A program made the position numbers and the translations under genes. A DNA stretch of 64,000 bases from Vibrio zhugei (GTDB lineage Bacteria > Pseudomonadota > Gammaproteobacteria > Enterobacterales > Vibrionaceae), in contig NZ_CP033078.1 of assembly GCF_003716875.1 (NCBI RefSeq), positions 186,001-250,000 of the forward strand. The letters run 5' to 3'. This document shows positions 9,220 to 17,137 of the stretch, piece after piece (the first letter of the stretch is position 1; each line of letters starts with the position of its first letter). The notes under the pieces are model-generated. The model made no database searches. It was not told the DNA's origin and saw nothing but the letters and a program-made list of their open reading frames with translations.

Positions 9220-9399
9220 TCGCTTATTCCCTGCTTATCTGCATCCAATATTTGAGCTGTCTATGATTTGTGACGCATTACCCGTTCTGTACACCACTGG
9301 GATAATGTGACCCTTTGGGAATTTTTAGCGAGCAAGTTTTTGCCCCTTATTTTTTTGTCATATTCTGTTTTTATTTCGTTGAATGGGATACGAAGCGTT

Positions 9400-10389
9400 A
9401 TGTTGTATGACATATTTGAGCAAAATAAAGTGCATCAATGTCCGATTGGGAGCCTTGATACGGAGACATGTACTTGCTCAAGTTGTTATGAAGCGAGGCA
9501 ATGGAGAACCTCGAGTGAGGCATTGCATGCTGCAACGATGAAAAATTTTGCACCAACGGGCTCTTCAATGCCAATCAACGCTTTTCAGACTCAAAAGAAT
9601 GTGCAGAAAGAATCGACCAAAGAGAAATACGAAAGACAAAGAAAAGAAAGGTATCAAGAACTGCAGAAGGTGGATCCGGATAATATGTATTGGCCACCGT
9701 ATAACCCTCTCGCCAAAGAGGGAGAGAAAGATATTAAAGTTCAATACGTAAAAGGCATTACGAGTATTGCAGTTCTGTCTCTTGAAGAAGCTCAAGAATT
9801 TTACCAAAGTCTTGGCGGAAAAAAATCAGTAGGAGATTTTAAAACTTACACCGATCTCGCTAAAGGAGGAATAGAAGCGTACAGCAGTGCAAAAGGATTA
9901 GGCGGTTTAGGCGTCAAAGCTCGAACTAAAAACATCAATGGTAAAGATTGGATCATCATAGAAAATTTTCGACGACATCAACAGACGCTAATGAAAGGGA
10001 ATAAGTGGGGGGCAAATAATCCGAAAGTCATCAAAATCGGACTGGGCTTGAATGATATGAAAGGTGCAGTTCGTTATGTAAAGTTTAATGTTGGGATTGA
10101 AGTCGCTTTTGCCGCGGGAGTGAATGCGGCAGATTACATACTGAGAGATGATGCGACATTAAGTGAATTTGTGGGTAATTCGTCAGGAGATATTGTTAAA
10201 GGCGTGCTTTCTTTGGTTGGTGCTGCGGCTATTACTACCGCATTAGTTCCTGCTTCCGCTGGAGTGTTAGCTACTGGAATTGTATTTGCAATTGCTTCCT
10301 TTGGTCTGGGAGCGGGTATCGATTATGCTGACGAACTTAACGGTTATACAAAAGATTTTACAACAGCTGTAAAGGAAATTTTTGAATGA
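9400..10389 (+). CDS. Putative secreted membrane-active toxin, T6SS cargo effector-like
   Basis: A 329-residue protein. The N-terminus has C14-x9-C24-x-C26-x2-C29 in a CPIGS...ETC-C-SC context, then a Lys/Arg-rich stretch KESTKEKYERQRKERYQE around residues 70-86. Both features recur in the same order in the product of 14381-15763. The C-terminal ~80 residues are strongly hydrophobic and Ala/Gly/Val-rich (about 225-245 and 260-305), consistent with insertion into a membrane. The longest frame starts at GTG 9307, but alignment with the paralogue makes ATG 9400 the likely start. The stop overlaps the next gene by ATGA. The N-terminus resembles, from memory, the RIX domain of Vibrionaceae T6SS cargo effectors; toxin function is inferred from architecture and partner gene. 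No T6SS structural gene is in the window. Confidence 0.6.
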   Translation: MLYDIFEQNKVHQCPIGSLDTETCTCSSCYEARQWRTSSEALHAATMKNFAPTGSSMPINAFQTQKNVQKESTKEKYERQRKERYQELQKVDPDNMYWPPYNPLAKEGEKDIKVQYVKGITSIAVLSLEEAQEFYQSLGGKKSVGDFKTYTDLAKGGIEAYSSAKGLGGLGVKARTKNINGKDWIIIENFRRHQQTLMKGNKWGANNPKVIKIGLGLNDMKGAVRYVKFNVGIEVAFAAGVNAADYILRDDATLSEFVGNSSGDIVKGVLSLVGAAAITTALVPASAGVLATGIVFAIASFGLGAGIDYADELNGYTKDFTTAVKEIFE

Positions 10390-10793
10390 TTTTCTTACGT
10401 ATAATTATCACTGTATTAGTGATATTGGGAAGTGGCTTTCTCAGTTTGGATATAGTTGAAAGAGCTTTTGATATCTCAGATATAGTGAAAGTAGATGGTG
10501 TACTTAATATTTGGGGGACATACGGTTTATTCTTAATTGGTCTTTATGGATTAATGTACTGGTTAGGGCAGATTATTGAATTACCTTTCCCGATAGGTAA
10601 CTTTACTAAAGTAATAGTCGTGATTGGAGTAATATTATCTCCTTTACTGACAGTGGTTACATACGCAAAAGTGCATACAGATATCGCCGGTTATGTTGAG
10701 TGTTCTTCTCTTCGTAAAGTATCACTTCATTATTCGAGTCGTACTTATGCAATCTCGAAGGAATTATGTTTAACTGAGGCTAAGGATAGGTGA
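10386..10793 (+). CDS. Small membrane protein, putative immunity partner
   Basis: A 135-residue protein with three predicted membrane segments (about 4-23, 47-66, 75-93) and a C-terminal ~40-residue outside domain with two cysteines (C101 and C127 approximately) and a YSSRTYAIS segment reminiscent of DUF1240-type proteins; that assignment is tentative. Its ATG overlaps the stop of the upstream toxin-like gene (ATGA), so translation is probably coupled. A small multi-pass membrane protein directly after a membrane-active toxin is the expected layout for an immunity protein acting in the inner membrane. The coding sequence is AT-rich compared with ogt upstream, suggesting acquisition. Confidence 0.6.
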   Translation: MIFLRIIITVLVILGSGFLSLDIVERAFDISDIVKVDGVLNIWGTYGLFLIGLYGLMYWLGQIIELPFPIGNFTKVIVVIGVILSPLLTVVTYAKVHTDIAGYVECSSLRKVSLHYSSRTYAISKELCLTEAKDR

Positions 10794-10807
10794 GATCTTT
10801 GGTGGGC

Positions 10808-10939
10808 TTAAGTAAATAGGTTATCGTTGTGTTGCCCTAAGAAATGGTGATTAATGCTGCCCACACGGGCTGTTGAAATGGGCTGCTTACCATCAATAAC
10901 GCGTACATCAAAGCGCTCGCCAACCCTTTTTGAATGCGC
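10808..10939 (-). pseudogene. Short open remnant, 43 codons without a start
   Basis: A minus-strand stop-to-stop frame reading AHSKRVGERFDVRVIDGK and continuing to FLGQHNDNLFT, with coding-like composition but no start codon or ribosome binding site. It ends just after the putative immunity gene. I do not recognise the family. It looks like the tail of a gene cut by the rearrangement that placed the effector pair between the two TPR copies. Confidence 0.3.
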
Positions 10940-10991
10940 TTATCAACAGTATCAAGCGCCTATGAGGTATTCAAGCTGAGGGATTCAAGCG

Positions 10992-11630
10992 TCAATCTTG
11001 CAGCGTGCTGAGTAAACGCTGAATATCTTGTTTTCTCCCTTGCACCACTAATGGCTGCACATGATGAGTCTCGATCTGAAGCCCTTGTTTTAACACATTA
11101 ATGGCTTGCTGCGTTTGGCCTTGCTCAGCAAGAAAGTCACCATAAAAATAATGCGCCGTAATATCGTCAGGACTGAGTTTTATCGCTTCTGCGAGTAACA
11201 CCCCCGCTTTATCATCATCCCCAAAACTGATTGGCCAACCGGGCGCACGATAATATAGGGCGCCTAACGTGACGAGTACCGCCGTATGTCGTTGTCCGCT
11301 GGTGGTGTTTTTCAGTGCTTCCAGCCGTGTTTTCGCTTGCTTGATAAGAGATAAAGCGTCCGAAGTGCTTGATACGTTTGCTAAAGAGGCGAGGTTGATC
11401 GCGAATGCGATGTTGAGATCGGGATTATTAGGATGCAAAGTGAGATGTTGTTGCTCTTCATCAACCAGGTCTTGAAAGCAAGACTGTTTAGAGTCTTCGC
11501 CCTTGATTTGATATTCACACACGGCCCACTGATGCTGTAATTGACTGAGGGGGGTGTTGAGTGGTGTAGCCAAAGAGAGATTAGACCACAATCCCAACAG
11601 CGTTATCATGTAGCCATGGTATATCTTCAT
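10992..11630 (-). CDS. Periplasmic TPR-repeat protein
   Basis: A 212-residue protein with a likely cleavable signal peptide (MKIYHGYMITLLGLWSNLSLA, cleavage around residue 21) and a helical, TPR-like body. The clearest repeat is around residues 145-185: AGVLLAEAIKLSPDDITAHYFYGDFLAEQGQ and on into QQAINVLKQGLQ, with the W/L-G-Y-A-P spacing of TPR units. Two cysteines (near 38 and 50) could form a periplasmic disulfide. Such proteins often scaffold envelope complexes, but no partner is evident here. A strongly shortened copy lies at 9101-9219. Confidence 0.7.
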   Translation of the reverse strand: MKIYHGYMITLLGLWSNLSLATPLNTPLSQLQHQWAVCEYQIKGEDSKQSCFQDLVDEEQQHLTLHPNNPDLNIAFAINLASLANVSSTSDALSLIKQAKTRLEALKNTTSGQRHTAVLVTLGALYYRAPGWPISFGDDDKAGVLLAEAIKLSPDDITAHYFYGDFLAEQGQTQQAINVLKQGLQIETHHVQPLVVQGRKQDIQRLLSTLQD

Positions 11631-11830
11631 TCGCTTTCTCTCCCTATTTCGCGGTGTCGTGTGGCGTGCCCGATAATGTCATTCACTTGAATCCAATACG
11701 ACTAGTGTCGCTGATCTCCATGACATTTTATGATTCAAGATGTAAAAACTTGATGAGTAAGCCAAAAATAAAAGCAAAATAGATTGATTGGCTGGGCACT
11801 CAACTCACGATCAACTCACGACATACCTTT

Positions 11831-12421
11831 TTAAAAAAGGAGCGAATGAGCGCCCGTGTATACCGCCATCAGTCCAAATAATATCATCGTGACACAGGGA
11901 ACCTTGCTGATAAACATTTGGCCGAATTGGTAAGCAAAAATCTTGCGTGCAAAATAGCTGTACCCCAGCATGATAGAGAGATCAATAATGAGCCATATCA
12001 CCATGAGCGTTGCTGAATGCAGAACGTAGTTATCATTCAATGAAATAAAATTGGGCAGAAAGGCGATAAAGAACAGAATATCTTTGGGATTGGATAGACC
12101 AATCTTGATTGCTTTGAAAAAGCGGCTTTTGACGTTATCGACTTGCTCCGTGTCCAAAGACGAAAAGTAAGACATCACCGCAACATAGATCAGATACCCC
12201 CCTCCAATTAATTGTCCTATTTTTAACAGATTTTCATTGAATGAAAAGGCGTTAATAATCGCGGTTAAGCTGAGAAGCAGCAAAATCTGTGCAGACAGCA
12301 GAGCTCCAAGGATGGTGGCTTTAGGGAGTTGGTTGCGTGATTCTGCAATAATCAAGCTGACCATCGGTCCCGGGGAAACAATCAGTAAAGCAACTGAAAT
12401 CGCGAACGTCAGATAGAGCAT
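11831..12421 (-). CDS. LysE/RhtB-family amino-acid exporter
   Basis: A 196-residue inner-membrane exporter of the LysE superfamily. Visible: the N-terminal SPGPM motif in LLIVSPGPMVSLII, the early hydrophobic segments, a GLSNPKDILFFIAFLPNFI stretch (family: NPKA-LFF-AFLPQF), and about six membrane helices. The longest frame begins at 12460, but the family N-terminus fits MLYLTFAISV at 12421, preceded by CTCGGAGTGATGCC. The substrate (Lys, Thr, homoserine lactone or another amino acid) is not readable. It is divergent from a LysR-type regulator gene (12819-13730) that may control it. Confidence 0.85.
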   Translation of the reverse strand: MLYLTFAISVALLIVSPGPMVSLIIAESRNQLPKATILGALLSAQILLLLSLTAIINAFSFNENLLKIGQLIGGGYLIYVAVMSYFSSLDTEQVDNVKSRFFKAIKIGLSNPKDILFFIAFLPNFISLNDNYVLHSATLMVIWLIIDLSIMLGYSYFARKIFAYQFGQMFISKVPCVTMILFGLMAVYTGAHSLLF

Positions 12422-12818
12422 GGCATCACTCCGAGTTTCAATGACAGACACGCATGTCATCGGGTGTATTTAAGCAAAGGCGACTCTTTGGTGTTGGCGG
12501 GATGGGGCCAATATCCAGATCATCGAATAGCAGATAACCTGTTTGATGACCAATACATTGAAATTGAATCATTTGTGAAACCCGCTTTTCAGGCAAGATC
12601 GGTTTGGCAAATGCGCGTTGTAGGATGGTGTTATCACGCTTCACGGGAACGGCTCCTTGTGTTTATCGCTTAACTTTTTATTCGAAGTACAACGGATGTT
12701 GTGAGTATTGAAAGTGAAATTAGCGACTTGTTGCTTGATATTATTCATGGATAGGGCTGCGTTGAAAAACGAAATAAACTGCTGTTTAATGTGAGTAAAA
12801 CTCAATATAGAGGCGCAG
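12422..12818. other. Divergent control region lysE-type / LysR-type genes
   Basis: About 400 bp. Both strands are open over roughly 12440-12670 (68 codons minus, 69 codons plus), but neither frame has a recognisable family or convincing start signal. The right 150 bp is AT-rich and should hold the LysR-gene promoter and its operator; no single T-N11-A repeat stood out. Confidence 0.35.
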
Positions 12819-13730
12819 ATGGTTTCGTTACCTCCTTTATACGCATTACGGGCATTTGAGGTGGCTGTGCGTTATGGCTCGTTTCGTCAGGCCGCAGAAG
12901 TCTTACATGTCACACCTGGAGCGGTGAGTCGTCATATTAAAACATTAGAAGAGTGGTTTGGCGCCCCGTTGTTTGTTCGAAATGGACCCAAAGTAACGGT
13001 GTCTGAACAGGGGGATCTATTTGCTCAACAAATTACACAAGGTTTTTTACAACTTGAAACCGCTTGTGAGCAATTAAAAACTCAGCGTTATGATTTACGC
13101 TTAAAGGGACCATCGACCCTTACCATTCGTTGGTTACTCAATGCATTAAAATACTTAGATGAGAAAAACTCATCATTGCAGGTTCAGCTTTCCAGTGTAT
13201 GGATGGAGGTTGACCACGTGGATTTTCGAGTGGAACCTTATGATTGCGCCATTTTGTTGGGGAACGGCGATTTTGGTGACAATACGACATCGGCTTTGCT
13301 GTTTGAGGAGTGGTTGATTCCTGTATGTGCACCGGGGGTGGTGAACGATGCGCAGAGCAATCTGGCGGATTGTCATTTGATTCATCCGACCGGAGATCGT
13401 CGTGACTGGCAGTATTGGCTGGGAAAAACGCATCATACCCCGCGACCCGATGTAGGCAGGGGAATCGTTTTTGATACGTTAGAGCAAGGCAATATGGCGG
13501 CGATGGGCGGTCATGGTGTTTCTATTAGTGATTTAAGACTATCGATTCCGTTAGTGACAGCAGGGCTGCTTGAATTCCCTTTTTCAACGGCCACTTGTAC
13601 TGGTGATGGGTATTATCTTGTGTGGCCAACAGACAGCCACCACCAAGAAAGTATCGTACAATTACAGGCCTTTCTTATGCAACAACTGCCTCCAGATATT
13701 CCAGATACCATGACGTTGATCGGAATGTAG
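12819..13730 (+). CDS. LysR-family transcriptional regulator (GcvA-like)
   Basis: A 303-residue LTTR. The N-terminal winged helix-turn-helix reads LPPLYALRAFEVAVRYGSF, then RQAAEVLHVTPGAVSRHIKTLE, which is the GcvA/AmpR-type signature. A linker helix follows to about residue 88, then the two-lobed effector-binding domain. Start MVSLPPL at 12819 fits family length. It is transcribed away from the LysE-type exporter and may sense its substrate; this is inference from layout. Its stop lies 10 bp before a terminator identical in kind to the fis terminator, which marks one end of the putative island. Confidence 0.88.
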   Translation: MVSLPPLYALRAFEVAVRYGSFRQAAEVLHVTPGAVSRHIKTLEEWFGAPLFVRNGPKVTVSEQGDLFAQQITQGFLQLETACEQLKTQRYDLRLKGPSTLTIRWLLNALKYLDEKNSSLQVQLSSVWMEVDHVDFRVEPYDCAILLGNGDFGDNTTSALLFEEWLIPVCAPGVVNDAQSNLADCHLIHPTGDRRDWQYWLGKTHHTPRPDVGRGIVFDTLEQGNMAAMGGHGVSISDLRLSIPLVTAGLLEFPFSTATCTGDGYYLVWPTDSHHQESIVQLQAFLMQQLPPDIPDTMTLIGM

Positions 13731-13740
13731 GCCAGAATTA

Positions 13741-13774
13741 AAAAGGACCTGCCAAATTCATGGCAAGTCCTTTT
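13741..13774. terminator. Terminator, left copy of the fis terminator
   Basis: AAAAGGACcTGCCA (13741-13754), loop AATTCA, TGGCAaGTCCTTTT (13761-13774). The same hairpin stands at 21460-21493 after fis. The two differ by compensating changes in the stem (TGCCA/TGGCA here, TGCTA/TAGCA there). Confidence 0.9.
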
Positions 13775-13799
13775 GATTCTATTGGTTACGATATGATGT

Positions 13800-13817
13800 T
13801 TAGTTCATGCCGTATTT
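13800..13817. repeat. Putative attachment-site core, left copy of the fis 3' end
   Basis: TTAGTTCATGCCGTATTT, identical to 21518-21535 where it encodes the end of Fis (KYGMN and stop, minus strand). With the neighbouring terminator copy this gives a direct repeat of ~77 bp at both ends of 13.74-21.54 kb. After 13817 the sequence leaves the fis reading frame, so only the tail was duplicated. Confidence 0.8.
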
Positions 13818-14030
13818 TCAATTCTATCATCTTTAATGTATAAATATGATGTCAAGATGATTTTTCTAATCGATTGTTATTAAATATTTATTTAGGTTTT
13901 TTTAAGTTTAATGTGTATATAAGTCTGGTTTTTATATTAGAGTATAAGTAACGTGTATCAATTATAAATAATTATGTCACCAAAAAAATTAAACTGATTG
14001 CCATGATTTTTAGTGATGATTACATTCTTT
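13818..14030. other. AT-rich spacer at left end of putative island
   Basis: About 210 bp of very AT-rich DNA between the left fis-tail copy and the end of the small membrane protein gene. I see no gene. An integrase gene would be expected near an island end but none is present on either strand. Confidence 0.4.
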
Positions 14031-14387
14031 CTACCTTAATAGTGCATAAAAACCAAATAAAATCACCCCCCACCATCCAATACTATTTACCCACATAAAT
14101 ATCTTAAATTTAATATTAGTATTTATAGCTCTTTTCTTGATAAAAGGATAAACTATACAATAACGCAAAAATCTAGATATAATACTCGATGATAACATAC
14201 TAGTATGATTTGAATGGAGCTTTTTTACATCTTTGGATAAAATATTATCAATAAAAATAATTCTTTTCGAGTCTCCTAAAGATAGCACCGCACCAAATAG
14301 TACTGCTGGTAAAGCCCATATGATAATATAAACTGAATATGTACCTAGAAAAACTATCTTTATATTATTGATAATTTCTTCTACCAT
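14031..14387 (-). CDS. Small membrane protein, putative immunity partner
   Basis: A 118-residue protein with a hydrophobic segment at about 10-37, a basic middle region (KKLHSNHTS, then FIKKRAINTNIKFK) and a C-terminal hydrophobic segment at about 92-116 rich in Trp and Gly. Its ATG (14385-14387) overlaps the end of the upstream toxin-like gene by 7 nt (ATGGTAG), so translation is probably coupled. Sequence is unlike the other putative immunity protein at 10386-10793, as expected if each protects against a different toxin domain. Very AT-rich coding sequence compared with the core genes. No family recognised. Confidence 0.58.
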   Translation of the reverse strand: MVEEIINNIKIVFLGTYSVYIIIWALPAVLFGAVLSLGDSKRIIFIDNILSKDVKKLHSNHTSMLSSSIISRFLRYCIVYPFIKKRAINTNIKFKIFMWVNSIGWWGVILFGFYALLR

Positions 14388-15763
14388 GATTGAATTTCCT
14401 CTAGCATATCCACAGCAGATTCATATAATACGTCGCCTAGTGCTTTCCCCGCCGTAGAACTAACCGTACCACCGATAGCACCGCCAGCAACAAAAGCAGA
14501 TATCGATGCAACTGCAATAACTGGGGCACTAACTGTAATACCTACCGCACTAGCAGTTCCCAAAACCAAAAGTGTTCCGCCAACAGCTAAATTTGCCAAC
14601 ACACCGCCACCGTATAAACCACCTAAAAACCCCATGATTTCTCTAGTAGCCGTTTTTGCACAGTGACCATCCCTATTAACATTGCATGCTTCGTAGGTAC
14701 TTTTAACCCCACTAGCAGCGCCTAGAGTTAACCCGACGTAACCCACCCCTTTTGCAGCAGAGACTCCCATGGCGACATTTGCCATTCTCTTCCCTAGATT
14801 AGGAATAAAACCTTTCTCCAAAATATGCTCTGCATTATGAACAATCGATTTGGTTGATAAATTTAAATTTCGACGTATTTGCTGGTAAACGGGAAGTTGT
14901 ACACTCCTTTTTGATAACCGAGCAAAAGAACCATCTAACTTATTGAATAAATGAGCTCTCTGGGCTACAAAGGTACCATAGTTAATTCCGCCTGTACGGC
15001 TTGCCATAGCAACTTGTTCTGCATACAAGTTATTAATTTCTAGTAGTACGCCATTGATATTTTTCAAATGCTGCTCAACCGTTGAAGCCGCTACACCGAC
15101 TCCTAAAGACGCATAGGCGTATTGATCACTAGGGAGTCCATCTGATTTAATATGATTCCATGCATTATTAGCGTAGTGATCTAACAATTCAAAATGACGA
15201 TTAGCCAATGAAACCAAATCTTCAGTCAGTTTTCCGAGCTCAATACTCGCTGCTTTCGCCTCTTCCTGAAGATCAGCTAGCAGTTGCTTGCTTTTGGAGT
15301 CAGTCGGTCGCGTTGAAGGCAAAATTACTATTTCACCTTCTCTAACTGGGTCATTTAAGTGTATGTTGCACTGCTTGATCAACCTACGCTGTTCTTCTGA
15401 GGTATCAGGTGTAAATAACTCTAACCATAACGACGACTTAGGTTGCGTCTTAGGGCTGGACATCCAGCCCAAAATGAACTCTTGTGCTTGCTCTTGTTGT
15501 CTTTTATTCCAATCCTTATCTGACTGTTCAATTCTTTCTTTGCGCTGTCTTGAGACCTTCTCTTTGATCGATTCTTTAGGTATATCCTCTTTATAATGAC
15601 TTCCAATACCCGGAATCGTCGAGCCGCCAGTAATATCCGCTTGATAGGCTTTGTCTAAAGCTGCTTGGCTGGCGTTAAATTGGCGCTCAAACTCACATGA
15701 ACCACAACGGCATGTTTCTGGATTAAAGCTTCCCATCGGACATCGATAAATTTCATCAAACAT
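14381..15763 (-). CDS. Putative T6SS cargo effector, membrane-disrupting (Tme-like)
   Basis: A 460-residue protein. N-terminus: C8-x9-C18-x-C20-x2-C23 in a CPMGS...ETC-C-SC context and a Lys/Arg-rich KESIKEKVSRQRKER stretch (63-77), matching the product of 9400-10389. A middle region contains a LysM-like turn (VREGEIVILPS, near 136) and long amphipathic helices. The C-terminal third is dominated by Gly/Ala-rich hydrophobic segments (about 330-356 and 376-435) ending in a short polar tail. This layout, with a membrane protein gene overlapping the 3' end, is what I know of Tme-type T6SS effectors of vibrios, and the N-terminus resembles the RIX secretion domain. Both assignments are from memory and architecture. 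It lies inside the fis-tail direct repeats. Confidence 0.62.
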   Translation of the reverse strand: MFDEIYRCPMGSFNPETCRCGSCEFERQFNASQAALDKAYQADITGGSTIPGIGSHYKEDIPKESIKEKVSRQRKERIEQSDKDWNKRQQEQAQEFILGWMSSPKTQPKSSLWLELFTPDTSEEQRRLIKQCNIHLNDPVREGEIVILPSTRPTDSKSKQLLADLQEEAKAASIELGKLTEDLVSLANRHFELLDHYANNAWNHIKSDGLPSDQYAYASLGVGVAASTVEQHLKNINGVLLEINNLYAEQVAMASRTGGINYGTFVAQRAHLFNKLDGSFARLSKRSVQLPVYQQIRRNLNLSTKSIVHNAEHILEKGFIPNLGKRMANVAMGVSAAKGVGYVGLTLGAASGVKSTYEACNVNRDGHCAKTATREIMGFLGGLYGGGVLANLAVGGTLLVLGTASAVGITVSAPVIAVASISAFVAGGAIGGTVSSTAGKALGDVLYESAVDMLEEIQSW

Positions 15764-16045
15764 GGTCTAACATCTTTTTATTTAGCTAACTGACTGAGTG
15801 GTTATCTTGTCATCAAATCACTACCACATTAAGTACTGGCTGATTACGGCATAACTTATAGGTGGTAGTGTAAAAGATCGAGCCAGAAAAAAGTGTAAGT
15901 AAGCGTAAAAATGAGTGCGCAATTCCATATTCATTACAAATGATAATGAGGCTAGGCTCTTTTACTCTCGGTCTAGTTGTATGAGATGGATGGATTTGTC
16001 GCTGGTTTTCTATGTTAACAATTCTACTTATATGGTGAGTAAGCG

Positions 16046-16174
16046 ATGACACATGAGGTGGTGATAAAGTTTGATGGAGCGATCAGAATGTGGCTTAAAG
16101 GTGTTTTCGATGAAGGTTGTTTGCTTGATGGCAACATTGCCGCGATGTTTGAACAGCATTACAGTTATAAGTAA
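16046..16174 (+). CDS. Small hypothetical protein, 42 residues
   Basis: A short frame starting MTHEVVIKFDGAIRMWLKGV and ending EQHYSYK, preceded by GGTGAG nine bases from the ATG and followed within 30 bp by an intrinsic terminator. Composition looks coding, but there is no family I recognise and it may be a fragment of a larger cargo gene. It sits between the effector gene and the IS30 element inside the putative island. Confidence 0.4.
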   Translation: MTHEVVIKFDGAIRMWLKGVFDEGCLLDGNIAAMFEQHYSYK

Positions 16175-16508
16175 TCACTTCAGTGGATTAATCATCACAA
16201 TAAAACCAACCACCAGAAGGTTGGCTTTGTTTTTATGGAGCTAAAACGTTTGAGTGTGGTGACAGTGGATTCTCTTCTTTCCTCACATCATGGACAACTT
16301 TCTCGCGTCACTTCTTGACCCGATTTTCTCAATAGCAGATTATGAGCCCAGTTGAGCATTTGCAACTAGATAGACTTGTTCTGTAATTTGTAAGTGTAAG
16401 GGGGGGTAAGGTGTATGGAACAGGATGTTACTGTTCTAGTGTCTTTATTTTCTAAAAAGATTATAAAGACAATGTCTGCTGAAAAGACACTGTTATAAGC
16501 CAAGGTTA
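16175..16508. other. Spacer between small ORF and IS30
   Basis: About 330 bp. Apart from the terminator at 16204-16235 I see no gene or repeat; a minus-strand 68-codon frame running into the IS end is not supported. Confidence 0.4.
16204..16235 (+). terminator. Terminator after the small ORF
   Basis: CCAACC (16207-16212) pairs with GGTTGG (16219-16224) around a short loop, followed by CTTTGTTTTT; positioned ~35 bp after the 42-residue ORF. Confidence 0.7.
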
Positions 16509-16613
16509 GCCCCGAATTCAACTGCGAAGTGCGACACTCTCCAATATCCCCCTCTGGCAGGATAGTTGTCACTGTTAAAATTTAACCAGTTAGGGGCGGT
16601 AACAGAGTAAATC

Positions 16614-17114
16614 ATGTCTCGTTATCCGCAGGAAAGAAAAGACGCTATATTGAAAAAACTATTACCTCCATACTCTCGCTCAGTGGCGGAAGTCGCAAAA
16701 GAAGAAGGCATCAGTGAAGCAACCCTGTATAATTGGCGTAACGCATTAAGACAGTCAGGAGCCGTTGTGCCAGATAGTAATACTTCCTCCGATCAGTGGT
16801 CAGCGCAAACTAAGTTAGCTGTGGTTGCTGAAACCTTTTCCATGACAGAGCATGAGCTAAGTCAGTATTGTCGTGAAAAGGGGCTTTATCCTGAGCAGCT
16901 CAAAGAGTGGCGCAGCGAATGTATGCACGGCTTCATGACTCAAAAAGAACGAGAAGCGGAAGCCAAGAAACAGGCAAAAGCGGACAAACATGAAATAAAA
17001 GAGTTGAAGAAAGAACTCCGTTACAAAGAAAAAGCGCTGGCAGAAACCACCGCGCTTCTGGTGCTGAGAAAAAAGCTCAGAGCCTTTTACGGGGAAGAGC
17101 CCGAGGACGATTAA
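16614..17114 (+). CDS. IS3-family transposase OrfA
   Basis: A 166-residue DNA-binding subunit. The N-terminus carries a helix-turn-helix with VAEVAKEEGISEATLYNWR (about residues 22-40) and a second similar HTH-like segment (about 80-105), followed by a long coiled coil rich in Lys/Glu (110-150). Longer than the usual ~100-residue OrfA because of the doubled HTH. The frame contains AGA-AAA-AAG at 17067-17075; slipping back one base there would fuse it to OrfB. Followed by GCTC...GAGC complementary segments that could form the stimulating stem. Confidence 0.88.
   Translation: MSRYPQERKDAILKKLLPPYSRSVAEVAKEEGISEATLYNWRNALRQSGAVVPDSNTSSDQWSAQTKLAVVAETFSMTEHELSQYCREKGLYPEQLKEWRSECMHGFMTQKEREAEAKKQAKADKHEIKELKKELRYKEKALAETTALLVLRKKLRAFYGEEPEDD
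17069..17075 (+). promoter_or_regulatory. Probable -1 ribosomal frameshift site
   Basis: A_AAA_AAG in the orfA frame (codons AAA 17070 and AAG 17073). After a -1 slip the orfB frame is open without a stop from here through 17111 into the annotated orfB start, so an OrfAB fusion can be made. This is the classic heptamer for IS3-family elements. Confidence 0.85.
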
Positions 17115-17137
17115 CCTCAACCGATGAAAGGCAAAGC

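Noticed and set aside
9307..9399. GTG-initiated N-terminal extension of the toxin-like gene containing a hydrophobic stretch that looks like a signal peptide
   Set aside because: The paralogue at 14381-15763 starts at the position equivalent to 9400, and no Shine-Dalgarno precedes the GTG; a signal peptide would also conflict with type VI delivery.
12438..12673. Overlapping open frames on both strands (68 and 69 codons) between the LysE-type and LysR-type genes
   Set aside because: Neither has a recognisable family, a good start signal or support from neighbours; more likely part of a divergent regulatory region.
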